Shown one piece after another: positions 8,689 to 17,504 of a stretch of DNA of 64,000 nt; positions within the stretch are counted from its first letter, which is position 1; each line of letters opens with the position of its first letter. This stretch comes from Seleniibacterium sp963677135 (GTDB lineage: Bacteria > Desulfobacterota > Desulfuromonadia > Desulfuromonadales > Geopsychrobacteraceae): positions 186,001 to 250,000 of the forward strand of contig CAXXLS010000017.1 of the NCBI GenBank assembly GCA_963677135.2, written 5' to 3'. Both the position numbers and the translations under genes were made by a program. A model generated the notes under the pieces. It did no database searches. It saw only the letters and a list, made by a program, of their open reading frames with translations, and was not told the origin of the DNA.

Positions 8689-8831
8689 CCTTCTCTCCCT
8701 GGTGGAAAGGTTGCCGCAGCAGGGTCGCCCGCCAGGGGCCTGTCACCGACCGGCACGGTCAACTCTTCATGCATCTGGTCAAATCATGATTATAGCAAAT
8801 TTCGCAGGCCGGCGTGAGAAGGGGCGGCTGA

Positions 8832-8859
8832 TTGTGAGTCTGGGGGATTTTGATACAAT
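8832..8859 (+). promoter_or_regulatory. Candidate sigma-70 promoter for the PocR-GGDEF gene
   Basis: TTGTGA (8832-8837) and TACAAT (8854-8859) are separated by 16 bases, about 65 bases upstream of the ATG at 8923. The -10 box matches five of six consensus positions. Confidence 0.45.
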
Positions 8860-8922
8860 AGAATGAATCAAAATCGCGCTGTGTGACAATGTTGTCAGCC
8901 GTTTCAGTGGGAGGACACCCAG

Positions 8923-10104
8923 ATGCTGAAACCGATCCTGCAGGAGATTATCGACATTGAAGATCTGCAGGAGCTGATGCGCTTTTTTCATGAGGCGGCC
9001 GGGTTGTCCGTCGGCATCATGGACAATGACCGGCACTGGCTGGTGTCTCTCGGGTGGCAGGATATCTGCCTTAAATTTCATCGGGTCAACCCCGATACCC
9101 GAAACAACTGCCTGCTCAGTGAGTCCCGGGTTCAGGAGTACCTGACCAGTAAAGACTACCTTGTCTATATCTGCCCCAACGGCCTCGTGGAAGTTGCGAT
9201 GCCGCTTATTCTCGACCAGCAAAATCTCGGCTATTTCTTTCTCGGTCAATTTTTTCAGGAATCTCCCGATCTGGATTATTTCAGGCGCCAGGCTATCGGC
9301 CACGATTTCGATGTGGAAAGTTACCTGGCGGCGGTCACCAGGGTGCCCATCGTTTCGCAGCAGCGCATTGACCACCTGATGCGGTTTTTTACGCGGTTTT
9401 TCGACCTGCTCATGCGCGTCGGCGTTGAAAAACGGCAACGGCGTAAAGCCGAACAGGAGATGCTGGAAGCCAGGGAGCAGCTGGAGGTCCGCGTCAAGGA
9501 GCGCACCCGTGAACTGAACCAGGCATTGCTCGAAGTCGGAGACCTGGCTGCCCAGCTGAGTGAAACTCTTCACCAGGTGGAGCATTTGGCGGTCACCGAT
9601 CTGCTGACAGAGACCTACAACCGCCGCAAATTTGACGAAATTATCGACGCCGCGCAGCAGCGCGACCGGGGCGAGCACAAAACCTTTTCCCTGATCATGT
9701 TCGATATCGACCATTTCAAACGGGTCAATGACCGTTTCGGGCACTCGTGCGGGGATCAGGTGCTTCAGCAGTTGTGCCGCCTGATTCGCGGTTTGATCCG
9801 CCAGGGAGACCTGCTGATCCGCTGGGGCGGCGAGGAGTTTCTCGTCCTGCTGCCGGAAACGGCCCTGGCCGAAGCCGCCCCGCTGGCCGAGAGGATCCGG
9901 CAGGAAGTGGCCGCAATGGAGTTTACCCAGGCCGGGCATATCACCATCAGCCTGGGTGTGGCTGAACTGCATTTCGGCGATACCATCGACGCCCTGATCA
10001 GGCGGGTGGATGACGCGCTCTACCGGGCCAAGCAGGGGGGGCGCAACCGGGTGGTGCTGGATTCCTACGGGGACGACTCGACCGGGCGTTCGGCGACTGA
10101 ATGA
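8923..10104 (+). CDS. PocR sensory domain diguanylate cyclase
   Basis: This 393-residue soluble protein carries a PocR-type ligand-binding domain (about residues 5-165; features include GWQDICLKFHR, YICPNGLVEVAMP and LGYFFLGQFF), then a coiled coil (about 170-225), and a GGDEF domain (about 230-385). The active-site motif is GGEEF, and an RxxD inhibitory site (RQGD) sits five residues before it, so an active, product-inhibited diguanylate cyclase is expected. PocR domains bind small molecules such as diols or hydrocarbon derivatives, so it may link a metabolite to c-di-GMP. Its 3' end overlaps the convergent MscS gene by 40 bases. Confidence 0.9.
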   Translation: MLKPILQEIIDIEDLQELMRFFHEAAGLSVGIMDNDRHWLVSLGWQDICLKFHRVNPDTRNNCLLSESRVQEYLTSKDYLVYICPNGLVEVAMPLILDQQNLGYFFLGQFFQESPDLDYFRRQAIGHDFDVESYLAAVTRVPIVSQQRIDHLMRFFTRFFDLLMRVGVEKRQRRKAEQEMLEAREQLEVRVKERTRELNQALLEVGDLAAQLSETLHQVEHLAVTDLLTETYNRRKFDEIIDAAQQRDRGEHKTFSLIMFDIDHFKRVNDRFGHSCGDQVLQQLCRLIRGLIRQGDLLIRWGGEEFLVLLPETALAEAAPLAERIRQEVAAMEFTQAGHITISLGVAELHFGDTIDALIRRVDDALYRAKQGGRNRVVLDSYGDDSTGRSATE

Positions 10105-11222
10105 GGCGCATCGGCGACGGAAGAGTCTGCAATCCGGACCGGGACGGGGGCTTCGACATAGAGCGAGCGAGTCGGGTAGGCAAACTCGATCTGGTTTTCG
10201 CTGAAGGAGCGGACCAGGGCCAGATTGATGGCCTGCTGAGTATCCATGTAGAGATTGTAGTCACCGGTGTTGAGGTAATAGACCACTTCGAAATCGAGGG
10301 ATGAATCGCCGAATTTCTGAAAATGCGCCCGGTCGAACCGGGTCCGGTCGAGCTTCTCGATGATCCTGCGGACGATTTTCGGGATCTCCTCCAGTTGATC
10401 CGCCGTGGTCTGATATAGAACCCCGAAGGAAAAGACCACCCGCCTTTCCTGCATGCGTTTGTAGTTGCGAACGCGTGAAGAGAGCAGGTCGCTGTTGGAA
10501 AAAATGATCTGCTCCCCCCCCAGACTACGGATCCTTGTCGTCTTCAGGCCGATATTCTCGACACTGCCGAGGTAGTCATCGACAATGATGAAGTCGCCTA
10601 TTTCAAAGGGTTTGTCGATGATGATGGAGAGGCTTGCAAAGAGGTCGCCGAGGATATTCTGGATCGCCAGGGCGACGGCCACGCCACCGACACCAAGACC
10701 GGCGACCAGGGCGGTGACGTCGATACCGATATTGTCCAGGGTCAGCAGCAGGATGACCGACCAGATCATCAGTTTGCTGACAAACGAGACCGCGGCGAGG
10801 CTGGTTGCGGCGGCGGCATTCTTTTCTAAGGTTTTCTGACGCGATTGGGCGGCCAGGTAGGATGCCGCCGCCGTCAGCCAGATGCCGACCTGAAGAAAAA
10901 AGGCGATGGTCGCCAGCACATCGAGGCTTCTGGAAACGCCCCCGGGCAGATCCAGCCAGCCGGATGCGAACAGGAGCAGGGGGAAAAAAAGAATGATCAG
11001 GGAGGTTTTGCGGAGCGCGGTGGCCAGCGCGGAGACAAAGGTGATGTGAATATTCCGGTTCAGGGCTTCGAGACGGTTGACCGTGACCCATTTGGTGAAG
11101 GCGGTCACGAGGACCCCTGCGGCCAGAACCGCCAGGGCAATCAGCCATTCGCCGGCGCTGTTGCCCAGCAGCAGGGCTTCAAGGTTGGTCGCGATGTTGT
11201 CGAGGGATAGGTCGATCTCCAT
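10065..11222 (-). CDS. MscS family mechanosensitive ion channel
   Basis: This 385-residue inner-membrane protein has four or five transmembrane helices in the first 190 residues. The pore-lining helix is the glycine/alanine-rich ALVAGLGVGGVAVALAIQN (about 170-190), followed by the MscS beta domain (FEIGDFIIVDDYLGSVENIG) and a cytoplasmic alpha-beta domain to the C-terminus. It should gate in response to membrane tension and protect against hypo-osmotic shock. It lies downstream of the OmpA-like lipoprotein on the same strand but is separated from it by a terminator-like hairpin. Confidence 0.92.
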   Translation of the reverse strand: MEIDLSLDNIATNLEALLLGNSAGEWLIALAVLAAGVLVTAFTKWVTVNRLEALNRNIHITFVSALATALRKTSLIILFFPLLLFASGWLDLPGGVSRSLDVLATIAFFLQVGIWLTAAASYLAAQSRQKTLEKNAAAATSLAAVSFVSKLMIWSVILLLTLDNIGIDVTALVAGLGVGGVAVALAIQNILGDLFASLSIIIDKPFEIGDFIIVDDYLGSVENIGLKTTRIRSLGGEQIIFSNSDLLSSRVRNYKRMQERRVVFSFGVLYQTTADQLEEIPKIVRRIIEKLDRTRFDRAHFQKFGDSSLDFEVVYYLNTGDYNLYMDTQQAINLALVRSFSENQIEFAYPTRSLYVEAPVPVRIADSSVADAPHSVAERPVESSP

Positions 11223-11284
11223 GGTTGAATGTCCTTTCAGTTGTGGTTTTTCATCTTCTATGGTTCCACATCTGGCGGGGAAAA

Positions 11285-11325
11285 ATCAAAAGCCCATGGA
11301 TTATCTCGGTCATGGGCTTTGATAC
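11285..11325 (-). terminator. Rho-independent terminator of the OmpA-like gene
   Basis: A stem formed by AAAGCCCATG and CATGGGCTTT, extended by ATC/GAT, flanks a 12-base loop. Read on the minus strand it is followed by TTTTGATTTTT, directly downstream of the lipoprotein gene ending at 11350. Confidence 0.75.
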
Positions 11326-11349
11326 AACGCAGGTCTTCGCTCGGGCGAA

Positions 11350-12255
11350 TCAGTCGGCCGACGACTGCTCTTTGAACGGAACCAGCAGGATCTGGATGCG
11401 CCTGTTCTGGGCGCGCCCTTCCGGGTCTTCATTGCTGGCGACCGGGCGATACTGGCTGTAACCGGCGGCGATCAGGTGTTCCCCGGGCAGCCCCACCTGG
11501 TCCTGGAGAAAATGGACGACACTGGTCGCTCTTGCCGTGGAGAGTTCCCAGTTGGTCGGGTACCGTTCCTTCAGGCGACTGCTGATCTGGACGTTGTCGG
11601 TGTGCCCCTCGATCATCAGTGCCTTGTCCGGAAACTTGTTGAGAACGTCACCCAGGCTTTTTAAAACTTTTTGCCCTTCTTTTTTGAGGGCGGTTTCTCC
11701 CGAATCAAAAAGAATCTTGTTGAGCAGATTGACGGATAGCTGGCCCTCCAGGTTGGAGATGGTCAGCTCCCCCCGCTTGATTTCCTCTTCGAGGGCGCCG
11801 ACCAGCTGGTCGTAGGTGTTCTTCACCTTGGCCAGTCGGGCTTCCCGGGCGATCTTTTCTTTTTCGAGAGCCTGATTAAGTTCCTCAATGGTGGCCAGCA
11901 ACCGGTCGTTGGTCTGCTGCATGTCGAGAAGCTGGTCGCGCAAAGCCTCTATCTGCTGTTCGTGAAGAGTCAGGTTGTCGGCCTGGCGTTCCTGGTTGGC
12001 GTGGGCGGCCAGCAGGTCGCGCTGAAGCTTGGAATTCTGTTGCAGAACTTCAACCAGGCGCGCGTTCAGCTTGGACAGGTCGTCCTGAAGTTGCTGTTTC
12101 TCTTCGAACAGCTTCTGGTTGGCCGCGGTCAGGTCGGCCACATCCCGGGTGAGGATGTCGGCCTCGTTGACTTTCTGTTGATAGGTGTTTTTGCTGACAC
12201 ACCCGGTCAGGACCAGGATCAGGCAGAAGAGGGTTATCCACTGATATCTTTTCAT
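11350..12255 (-). CDS. OmpA family peptidoglycan-binding lipoprotein with coiled coil
   Basis: This 301-residue protein begins with a lipoprotein signal (LILVLTGC, about residues 12-19). Residues 25-165 form a long coiled coil rich in Q, L and E. The C-terminal OmpA/MotB domain (about 185-295) contains the peptidoglycan-binding motif MIEGHTDNVQI and the segment NWELSTARATSVVHFL, ending with RAQNRRIQI. It probably tethers the outer or inner membrane to the cell wall. An upstream candidate promoter on the minus strand is TTTACA at 12326-12331 with TAGATA at 12304-12309. Confidence 0.9.
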   Translation of the reverse strand: MKRYQWITLFCLILVLTGCVSKNTYQQKVNEADILTRDVADLTAANQKLFEEKQQLQDDLSKLNARLVEVLQQNSKLQRDLLAAHANQERQADNLTLHEQQIEALRDQLLDMQQTNDRLLATIEELNQALEKEKIAREARLAKVKNTYDQLVGALEEEIKRGELTISNLEGQLSVNLLNKILFDSGETALKKEGQKVLKSLGDVLNKFPDKALMIEGHTDNVQISSRLKERYPTNWELSTARATSVVHFLQDQVGLPGEHLIAAGYSQYRPVASNEDPEGRAQNRRIQILLVPFKEQSSAD

Positions 12256-12461
12256 TTCAACTCCTTCAGAAATCGCTTAGTAAACTCCTTACCGAACTAT
12301 TACTATCTAACACAAGTTGTGGAAATGTAAAGAGGATTCAGGCTTTTTTACGGGGGTTATTTCGGTTGCGGGAGCGCTGTCCGATATGCTATAGCTTAAA
12401 CACATTTTATTCAGTGATTGTCCCTGGAATCAGGGCCTGCAGATGGCGTGGAGTGAGTTGA

Positions 12462-13289
12462 ATGCAGTTTGAAGTTGAGAGAATCGTGCGCACCGCACTT
12501 GAGGAGGATATCGGCCTTGGCGATGTGACCACCAGCGTCACGGTGACCGAGGATACGGCGGCCCGGGCTGAACTGGTGGCCAAAGAGGATTTCGTTCTGG
12601 CCGGGCTGGATGTGGCCGCTGAAGTGTTTCGGCAGCTTGCCCCGGATATCTCCTTCGAAAAGATCTCCGGCGACGGCCGGTTGACCAGAAAAGGGGAAGT
12701 GATTGCCTGGATCAAAGGGCCGGCCAGGCTGCTGCTGCAGGGGGAACGGGTCGCTCTTAATCTGCTGCAAAGGATGAGCGGCATTGCCACCCTGACCGCC
12801 GCCTACGTCGCGGAAGTGGCCGGTACCGGGGCAACTATCGTCGATACCCGCAAGACGGCTCCCGGTTTGCGGGCCCTGGACAAGTACGCGGTCAGGATGG
12901 GCGGGGGACGCAATCACCGGATCGGACTGTTTGACGGTATCCTGATCAAGGAAAACCATATCGCTGCGGCCGGCGGCATCACCGCTGCCATTACCCGGGC
13001 GCGCAAGCTGTCCCCCCACACCCTGAAGATCGAGGTTGAAACCGTGTCCCTGGCCGATGTTCAGGAGGCGCTGGCTGCCGGTGCCGATGTCATCATGCTC
13101 GACAACATGGACCTCGCCGCGCTCAAAGAAGCTGTTAGCCTGATCGATGGGCGGGCCCTGGTTGAAGCCTCCGGGGGGGTCAACCTGGAGACCGTCAAGG
13201 CGATTGCCGAAACCGGGGTTGATATTATCTCTGTCGGCGCCCTGACCCATTCTGTGAAGGCGGCGGATATTTCCATGCTTTTTGCCTGA
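12462..13289 (+). CDS. nadC: Nicotinate-nucleotide pyrophosphorylase (carboxylating)
   Basis: This 275-residue enzyme converts quinolinate and PRPP to nicotinate mononucleotide in de novo NAD synthesis. Conserved segments include ALEEDIGLGDVTT at the N-terminus, GERVALNLLQRMSGIAT, the quinolinate-binding DTRKTAPGLRALDKYAVRMG followed by GGRNHR, LIKENH, and the PRPP/phosphate-site residues EVETV and MLDNMD. Length is normal for the family. ATG 12462 has GGAG nine bases upstream. The birA start lies 12 bases after its stop, so nadC, birA and coaX form one cofactor operon. Confidence 0.97.
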   Translation: MQFEVERIVRTALEEDIGLGDVTTSVTVTEDTAARAELVAKEDFVLAGLDVAAEVFRQLAPDISFEKISGDGRLTRKGEVIAWIKGPARLLLQGERVALNLLQRMSGIATLTAAYVAEVAGTGATIVDTRKTAPGLRALDKYAVRMGGGRNHRIGLFDGILIKENHIAAAGGITAAITRARKLSPHTLKIEVETVSLADVQEALAAGADVIMLDNMDLAALKEAVSLIDGRALVEASGGVNLETVKAIAETGVDIISVGALTHSVKAADISMLFA

Positions 13290-13301
13290 AATGGAGCCAC
13301 A

Positions 13302-14282
13302 TTGACCTCTCGCGACCGTATTCTCAATTTTTTTCGCGAACGCCCCGGGCAATATGTCTCGGGACAGGAAATCAGTGACGCCCTCAGCATTTCGCGTGCT
13401 GCGGTGTGGAAGCAGGTTAACGCCCTGCGTGAGCTGGGCTTCAATATCGACTCCAAGCATTCGGCCGGCTACTGCCTGGTTGACAGCCCGGACCTGCTGC
13501 TGGCCGCAGATATCAGGAACGGTCTCGACGTTAGTATCATCGGCCGTACGCTCGAAACTTTCCCTGAAATCGATTCCACCAACAGCTACGTGCGCCATCT
13601 TGGTGAAGCCGGGGGGGCCGAGGGGACCGTTGTTATATCCGACCAGCAGACGGCCGGGCGGGGGCGGCTCGGTCGCAGCTGGGTCTCGCCGTCAGGCGTC
13701 AACCTCTACTGTTCCGTCCTTCTGCGTCCGCAGATCCCCGTTCAGCAGGCCCCGCAGCTGACCTTCCTGTCTGCGGTCAGTGTCGCTGAAACCCTGGAAA
13801 ATATCTGTGGACTGAAGGCTCAGGTCAAGTGGCCCAACGATGTGCTGGTCGACGGTTTGAAGGTTGCCGGCCTGCTCAATGAAATGAGTGCCGAAACGGA
13901 ACTTATTCATTTTGTCGTCCTGGGGATGGGGATCAACCTCAATATGACTGCCGAGCAAATGCCGGAACGGCAGAATTATCCTGCCACGTCAGCCTTCCTG
14001 CTCACCGGCCGGCCGGTGGATCGCTGCCGGTTTGCCCGGCAACTCATTCGCACCCTCGATCGTTACTATCTCGAGCTGCTCGAGACCGGTTTCTCCGCCA
14101 TCCGCAACCGCTGGGAAGCCCGCTGCAACATCATGAATCGACGGGTTCGGGTTGAGCAGGGAACGGTTGTCCACAGCGGAACGGTTGTCGGGATCGACAG
14201 TGATGGGGCCCTGTTGCTGCAGAGTGAAGACGGTCATATGGTCAAAATTGTCAGCGGTGATGTCAAACCGCTTGAGCCTTAG
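13302..14282 (+). CDS. birA: Biotin-[acetyl-CoA-carboxylase] ligase and biotin repressor
   Basis: This 326-residue protein carries an N-terminal winged helix (YVSGQEISDALSISRAAVWK, about residues 18-50), so it should repress biotin genes as well as ligate biotin. The catalytic domain holds the biotinyl-5'-AMP loop GRGRLGRSWVSPSG, KWPNDVLVDGLKVAGLL with the catalytic lysine, and a C-terminal SH3-like domain. TTG is the start, with TGGAG upstream. Its substrates probably include the biotin-dependent carboxylase alpha chain encoded at 28.9-31.8 kb, which has the EVMKM acceptor. Confidence 0.95.
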   Translation: MTSRDRILNFFRERPGQYVSGQEISDALSISRAAVWKQVNALRELGFNIDSKHSAGYCLVDSPDLLLAADIRNGLDVSIIGRTLETFPEIDSTNSYVRHLGEAGGAEGTVVISDQQTAGRGRLGRSWVSPSGVNLYCSVLLRPQIPVQQAPQLTFLSAVSVAETLENICGLKAQVKWPNDVLVDGLKVAGLLNEMSAETELIHFVVLGMGINLNMTAEQMPERQNYPATSAFLLTGRPVDRCRFARQLIRTLDRYYLELLETGFSAIRNRWEARCNIMNRRVRVEQGTVVHSGTVVGIDSDGALLLQSEDGHMVKIVSGDVKPLEP

Positions 14283-14296
14283 AGGGCAGGATTCTT

Positions 14297-15064
14297 ATGC
14301 TGCTGGTCATTGATGTCGGTAACAGTAACACCGTGTTGGGAATTTACGCTGGTCCGGAGCTCAAACAGGACTGGCGGGTCGGCACTGACAAATATCGTAC
14401 CGTGGATGAGTATGCCATGCTCATTCATGACCTCTTTCAGCTCGCGGGACTGCAATTCAGTGATCTGAAGGATGTCATCGTTTCCAGTGTCGTTCCCCCC
14501 ATGCTCAATACCGTGGACGGTCTGTGCCGCAAATATTTTCACCTGACGCCATACGTGGTCGGACCGGGAATCAAGACCGGGATGCCGATTCAGTATGACA
14601 ACCCGCGGGAGGTCGGCGCCGATCGCATTGTCAATGCTGTGGCTGCTTACGAACAGTACCGGACGGATCTGATCGTGGTCGATTTCGGCACAGCGACCAC
14701 TTTTGACGTTGTTTCGGCAACCGGCAGCTACCTTGGGGGAGCCATCGCCCCCGGAGTCGGTATTGCCTCGGATGCCCTGTTCGAAAGAGCCAGCAAGCTG
14801 CCGCGCGTCGAGTTTGCACGACCCGCCCAGATTATTGCCAAAAATACCGTGAACAGCATGCAGGCGGGAATCTTCTTCGGCTACGTCGGATTGGTCGAAG
14901 GTATTGTCAGCCGCATGAAGGAGGAGATGAAAAAAGAGCCGAAGGTTATTGCCACCGGAGGGCTGGCGCCACCGATTGCTGCAGCGACCGGCTGCATCGA
15001 TGAGGTTGAGCCCTTCCTAACCCTTGACGGATTACGCATCATCTATGAAAGGAATCGGGATTAA
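14297..15064 (+). CDS. coaX: Type III pantothenate kinase
   Basis: This 255-residue CoaX performs the first step of coenzyme A synthesis, phosphorylating pantothenate. It shows the ASKHA-fold phosphate motifs VIDVGNSNTVLGIY (phosphate 1) and VVDFGTATTFDVVS (phosphate 2), plus GPGIKTGMPI and the substrate segment NPREVGADRIVNAVAAYE. CoaX enzymes require a monovalent cation and are not feedback-inhibited by CoA. It lies 14 bases after birA as the last gene of the nadC-birA-coaX operon. The start follows an AGAGGGCAGG-type Shine-Dalgarno. Confidence 0.96.
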   Translation: MLLVIDVGNSNTVLGIYAGPELKQDWRVGTDKYRTVDEYAMLIHDLFQLAGLQFSDLKDVIVSSVVPPMLNTVDGLCRKYFHLTPYVVGPGIKTGMPIQYDNPREVGADRIVNAVAAYEQYRTDLIVVDFGTATTFDVVSATGSYLGGAIAPGVGIASDALFERASKLPRVEFARPAQIIAKNTVNSMQAGIFFGYVGLVEGIVSRMKEEMKKEPKVIATGGLAPPIAAATGCIDEVEPFLTLDGLRIIYERNRD

Positions 15065-15175
15065 ACTGGTTGTTGTCACCTCATACCCTGTTATTTAGCG
15101 CTGTTATGCGTTGATGAGATGGAGACCTCTGGCCGGGACACTCCATAGCAGGCTTTTTTCGAAAAGGAGCGATTC

Positions 15176-17254
15176 ATGGGTAAGTACGACACATCGAAAT
15201 TGAGAAATCTTGGCATTGTCGCACACAACAGTGCGGGCAAGACATCCCTGGTTGAAGCCATTCTCTTCAATACCGGTATGACCGATAAGCTGGGGAAGGT
15301 TGACAACGGAACGTCCTCGATGGATTTCGAGGAAGAGGAGATCAAGCGCAAGTCAACTCTCAGCGCCAGTTTGAATCACTGCACCTGGAAAGATCACAGC
15401 CTGCACATCGTTGACACTCCCGGAGTCAGCAATTTTCTGCACGATACCCGGCGCTGCCTGCGCGTTCTGGGTGGAGCCGTCGTCATCGTCTCGGCAATCA
15501 GCGGCACCAAGGCCCAGACCAAGCAGATCTGGAACTGGTGCGATGGCTTCGAGGTTCCCCGCATCGCTTTCGTCAACAAGATGGACCGGGAACGGGCCGA
15601 TTTTCTCAAGGCCGTCGATGACATGGAGAAGTCCCTCGGAGCCCGTGCCGTTGTCGTGACCATGCCCATCGGCGCCGAGGAATCCTTCAAGGGGATTGTC
15701 GACCTGGTCAAGATGAAGGCCCGGCTGTTTCAGTTTGATGAAAAAGGCACCTACAAGGAAGAAGATATTCCCGCGGAGATGGTCTCCGAGGCGGAACGGC
15801 TGCGTGAGCAGCTGATCGAAGCGGTTGCCGAATCGGATGACAACCTGATGGAAAAATACCTGGAAGGGGAAACCCTCAGCGAAGAGGACATCCTGCAGGG
15901 ACTGCGGGAAGGGACTCTGACCGGAGTGTTCACTCCCGTGCTGTGCGGCAGCGCCCTGGCCAATATCGGGGTCCGTCAACTCCTCGATTACATTGTCCGC
16001 TGCCTGCCGTCTCCCATCGACAAGGGGACCCAGATCGGTGTCAAACCCGACTCGGAAGAACCCGTTGAACGAAAGCCGAGCGAAGAAGAGCCCTTTTCGG
16101 CCATGGTTTTCAAGACCATCAACGATCCCTATGCCGGCAAGCTGAGTCTGATGCGCCTGTATTCCGGGACCCTGGCTCCCGATGCGGTTGTCCTGAATCC
16201 GAACAAGGATGAAAAAGAGCGTATCGGCAATATTTTCATGCTCGAAGGGAAAAAACAGGTTCCGATGGAACTTGCCGCGGCCGGCGATATCATCGCTGTC
16301 CCCAAACTGAAAGTGACCGCGACAGGCGACACTCTTTGCGATTTGAAACAGCCTGTTCTCTATGAACCGCTGATTCCGCTGAAACCGATTATCTCCTTCG
16401 CTCTGGAAGGGAAAGCCAAAGGGGATGAAGACAAGATCTACACCGGCCTGCAACGCCTGATGGAAGAAGATCCGACGCTGCGGGTGACCAGGGACGAGGA
16501 CACCAAAGAGATGGTCCTGTCCGGTATGGGGCAGATCCATCTGGAGGTCGCCGTTGAACGTCTCAAGCGCAAGTACGGTGCGGAAGTTGTTCTCAAAGAA
16601 CCGAAAGTCCCCTATCGCGAAACCATCAAAGCCTCAGCCCAGGTCCAGGGCAAGTACAAGAAACAGTCTGGCGGCCGCGGCCAGTACGGTGATGTCTGGA
16701 TCGAGGTCAAGCCCCTGGAGCGGGGCGCCGGATACGAGTTTGTCGACAAGGTCGTTGGCGGTGTCGTGCCCCGCAACTATATCCCGGCCGTCGACAAGGG
16801 GATTCAGGAGGCCATGAAAACCGGTCCTCTTACCAAGAATCCGGTGGTCGATGTCCAGGTCACCCTGTATGATGGTTCCCACCATTCCGTCGATTCTTCG
16901 GAAATGGCCTTCAAGGTGGCGGGCTCCATGGCTTTTAAAAAAGCCATGGAACAGTGCAAGCCTGTCCTGTTGGAACCGGTCATGTCAATGGAAGTCACCG
17001 TCCCCGATGACTGCATGGGCGATGTCATCGGGGACCTCAACTCCCGCCGGGGGCGGGTTGTCGGCGTCGAACCCCTGGCCAATACCCAGGTGATTCGCGC
17101 TGAAGTTCCCATGGCCGAGGTCCTGCGCTATGCCCCGGAACTGCGTTCGATGACTTCGGACCGGGGAATGTTCACCATGGAGTTCTGTCGTTATGAAGAG
17201 GTGCCGACGCACCAGACCGCCAAGATTCTGGAAGAGATGGCAGCCCAGGGCTGA
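15176..17254 (+). CDS. Elongation factor G-like translational GTPase
   Basis: This 692-residue protein has all five EF-G domains. The GTPase motifs are G1 AHNSAGKTSL (classical EF-G has AHIDAGKTT), G3 DTPG and G4 NKMD. Domain IV carries GGRGQYGDVWIEVKP, and domain V ends in MTSDRGMFTMEF. The changed G1 and the lack of the classical switch I sequence place it in the EF-G paralogue group rather than the housekeeping fusA group. Paralogues of this kind act in recycling or specialised translocation, and the precise role here is unknown. It is a single gene with a strong GGAGCG-type Shine-Dalgarno, and no ribosomal-protein genes are adjacent. Confidence 0.9.
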   Translation: MGKYDTSKLRNLGIVAHNSAGKTSLVEAILFNTGMTDKLGKVDNGTSSMDFEEEEIKRKSTLSASLNHCTWKDHSLHIVDTPGVSNFLHDTRRCLRVLGGAVVIVSAISGTKAQTKQIWNWCDGFEVPRIAFVNKMDRERADFLKAVDDMEKSLGARAVVVTMPIGAEESFKGIVDLVKMKARLFQFDEKGTYKEEDIPAEMVSEAERLREQLIEAVAESDDNLMEKYLEGETLSEEDILQGLREGTLTGVFTPVLCGSALANIGVRQLLDYIVRCLPSPIDKGTQIGVKPDSEEPVERKPSEEEPFSAMVFKTINDPYAGKLSLMRLYSGTLAPDAVVLNPNKDEKERIGNIFMLEGKKQVPMELAAAGDIIAVPKLKVTATGDTLCDLKQPVLYEPLIPLKPIISFALEGKAKGDEDKIYTGLQRLMEEDPTLRVTRDEDTKEMVLSGMGQIHLEVAVERLKRKYGAEVVLKEPKVPYRETIKASAQVQGKYKKQSGGRGQYGDVWIEVKPLERGAGYEFVDKVVGGVVPRNYIPAVDKGIQEAMKTGPLTKNPVVDVQVTLYDGSHHSVDSSEMAFKVAGSMAFKKAMEQCKPVLLEPVMSMEVTVPDDCMGDVIGDLNSRRGRVVGVEPLANTQVIRAEVPMAEVLRYAPELRSMTSDRGMFTMEFCRYEEVPTHQTAKILEEMAAQG

Positions 17255-17338
17255 TGAGAGGAGCGCCGCGTGGGTGTTTCTTGGCCTCGTCGCGGCGAAG
17301 CCGTCTGACCGGGCCCGGCGGAGCAGGATGAAGCGGAC

Positions 17339-17363
17339 ATCAGGGACCGGTTGCCTCCCTGAT
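17339..17363 (+). other. Hairpin in the fusA-like 3' region
   Basis: Arms ATCAGGGA (17339-17346) and TCCCTGAT (17356-17363) form an 8-bp perfect stem with a nine-base loop. It has no U tract, so I do not call it a terminator. The function is unknown. Confidence 0.5.
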
Positions 17364-17441
17364 TTGAAAGAAATACCAACCCGATCTATAGGGAAGCGGA
17401 TGTGACTGACTCCATGCGGGGCTGGTCATCACATTGACAAG

Positions 17442-17468
17442 GGCACCCGCAAGGGTGCCTTTCGTTTT
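17442..17468 (+). terminator. Rho-independent terminator
   Basis: Arms GGCACCC (17442-17448) and GGGTGCC (17453-17459) around loop GCAA, followed by TTTCGTTTT, lie between the EF-G-like gene and the SPOR-like gene. Confidence 0.75.
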
Positions 17469-17504
17469 GGAAATTGCCGGAGAATACGAGGACTGGAGCA
17501 GAGG

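Noticed and set aside
17255..17441. Possible riboswitch between the EF-G-like gene and its terminator
   Set aside because: I compared it by eye with c-di-GMP, Moco and TPP riboswitch cores and found none of their conserved bases. Only simple hairpins are visible.
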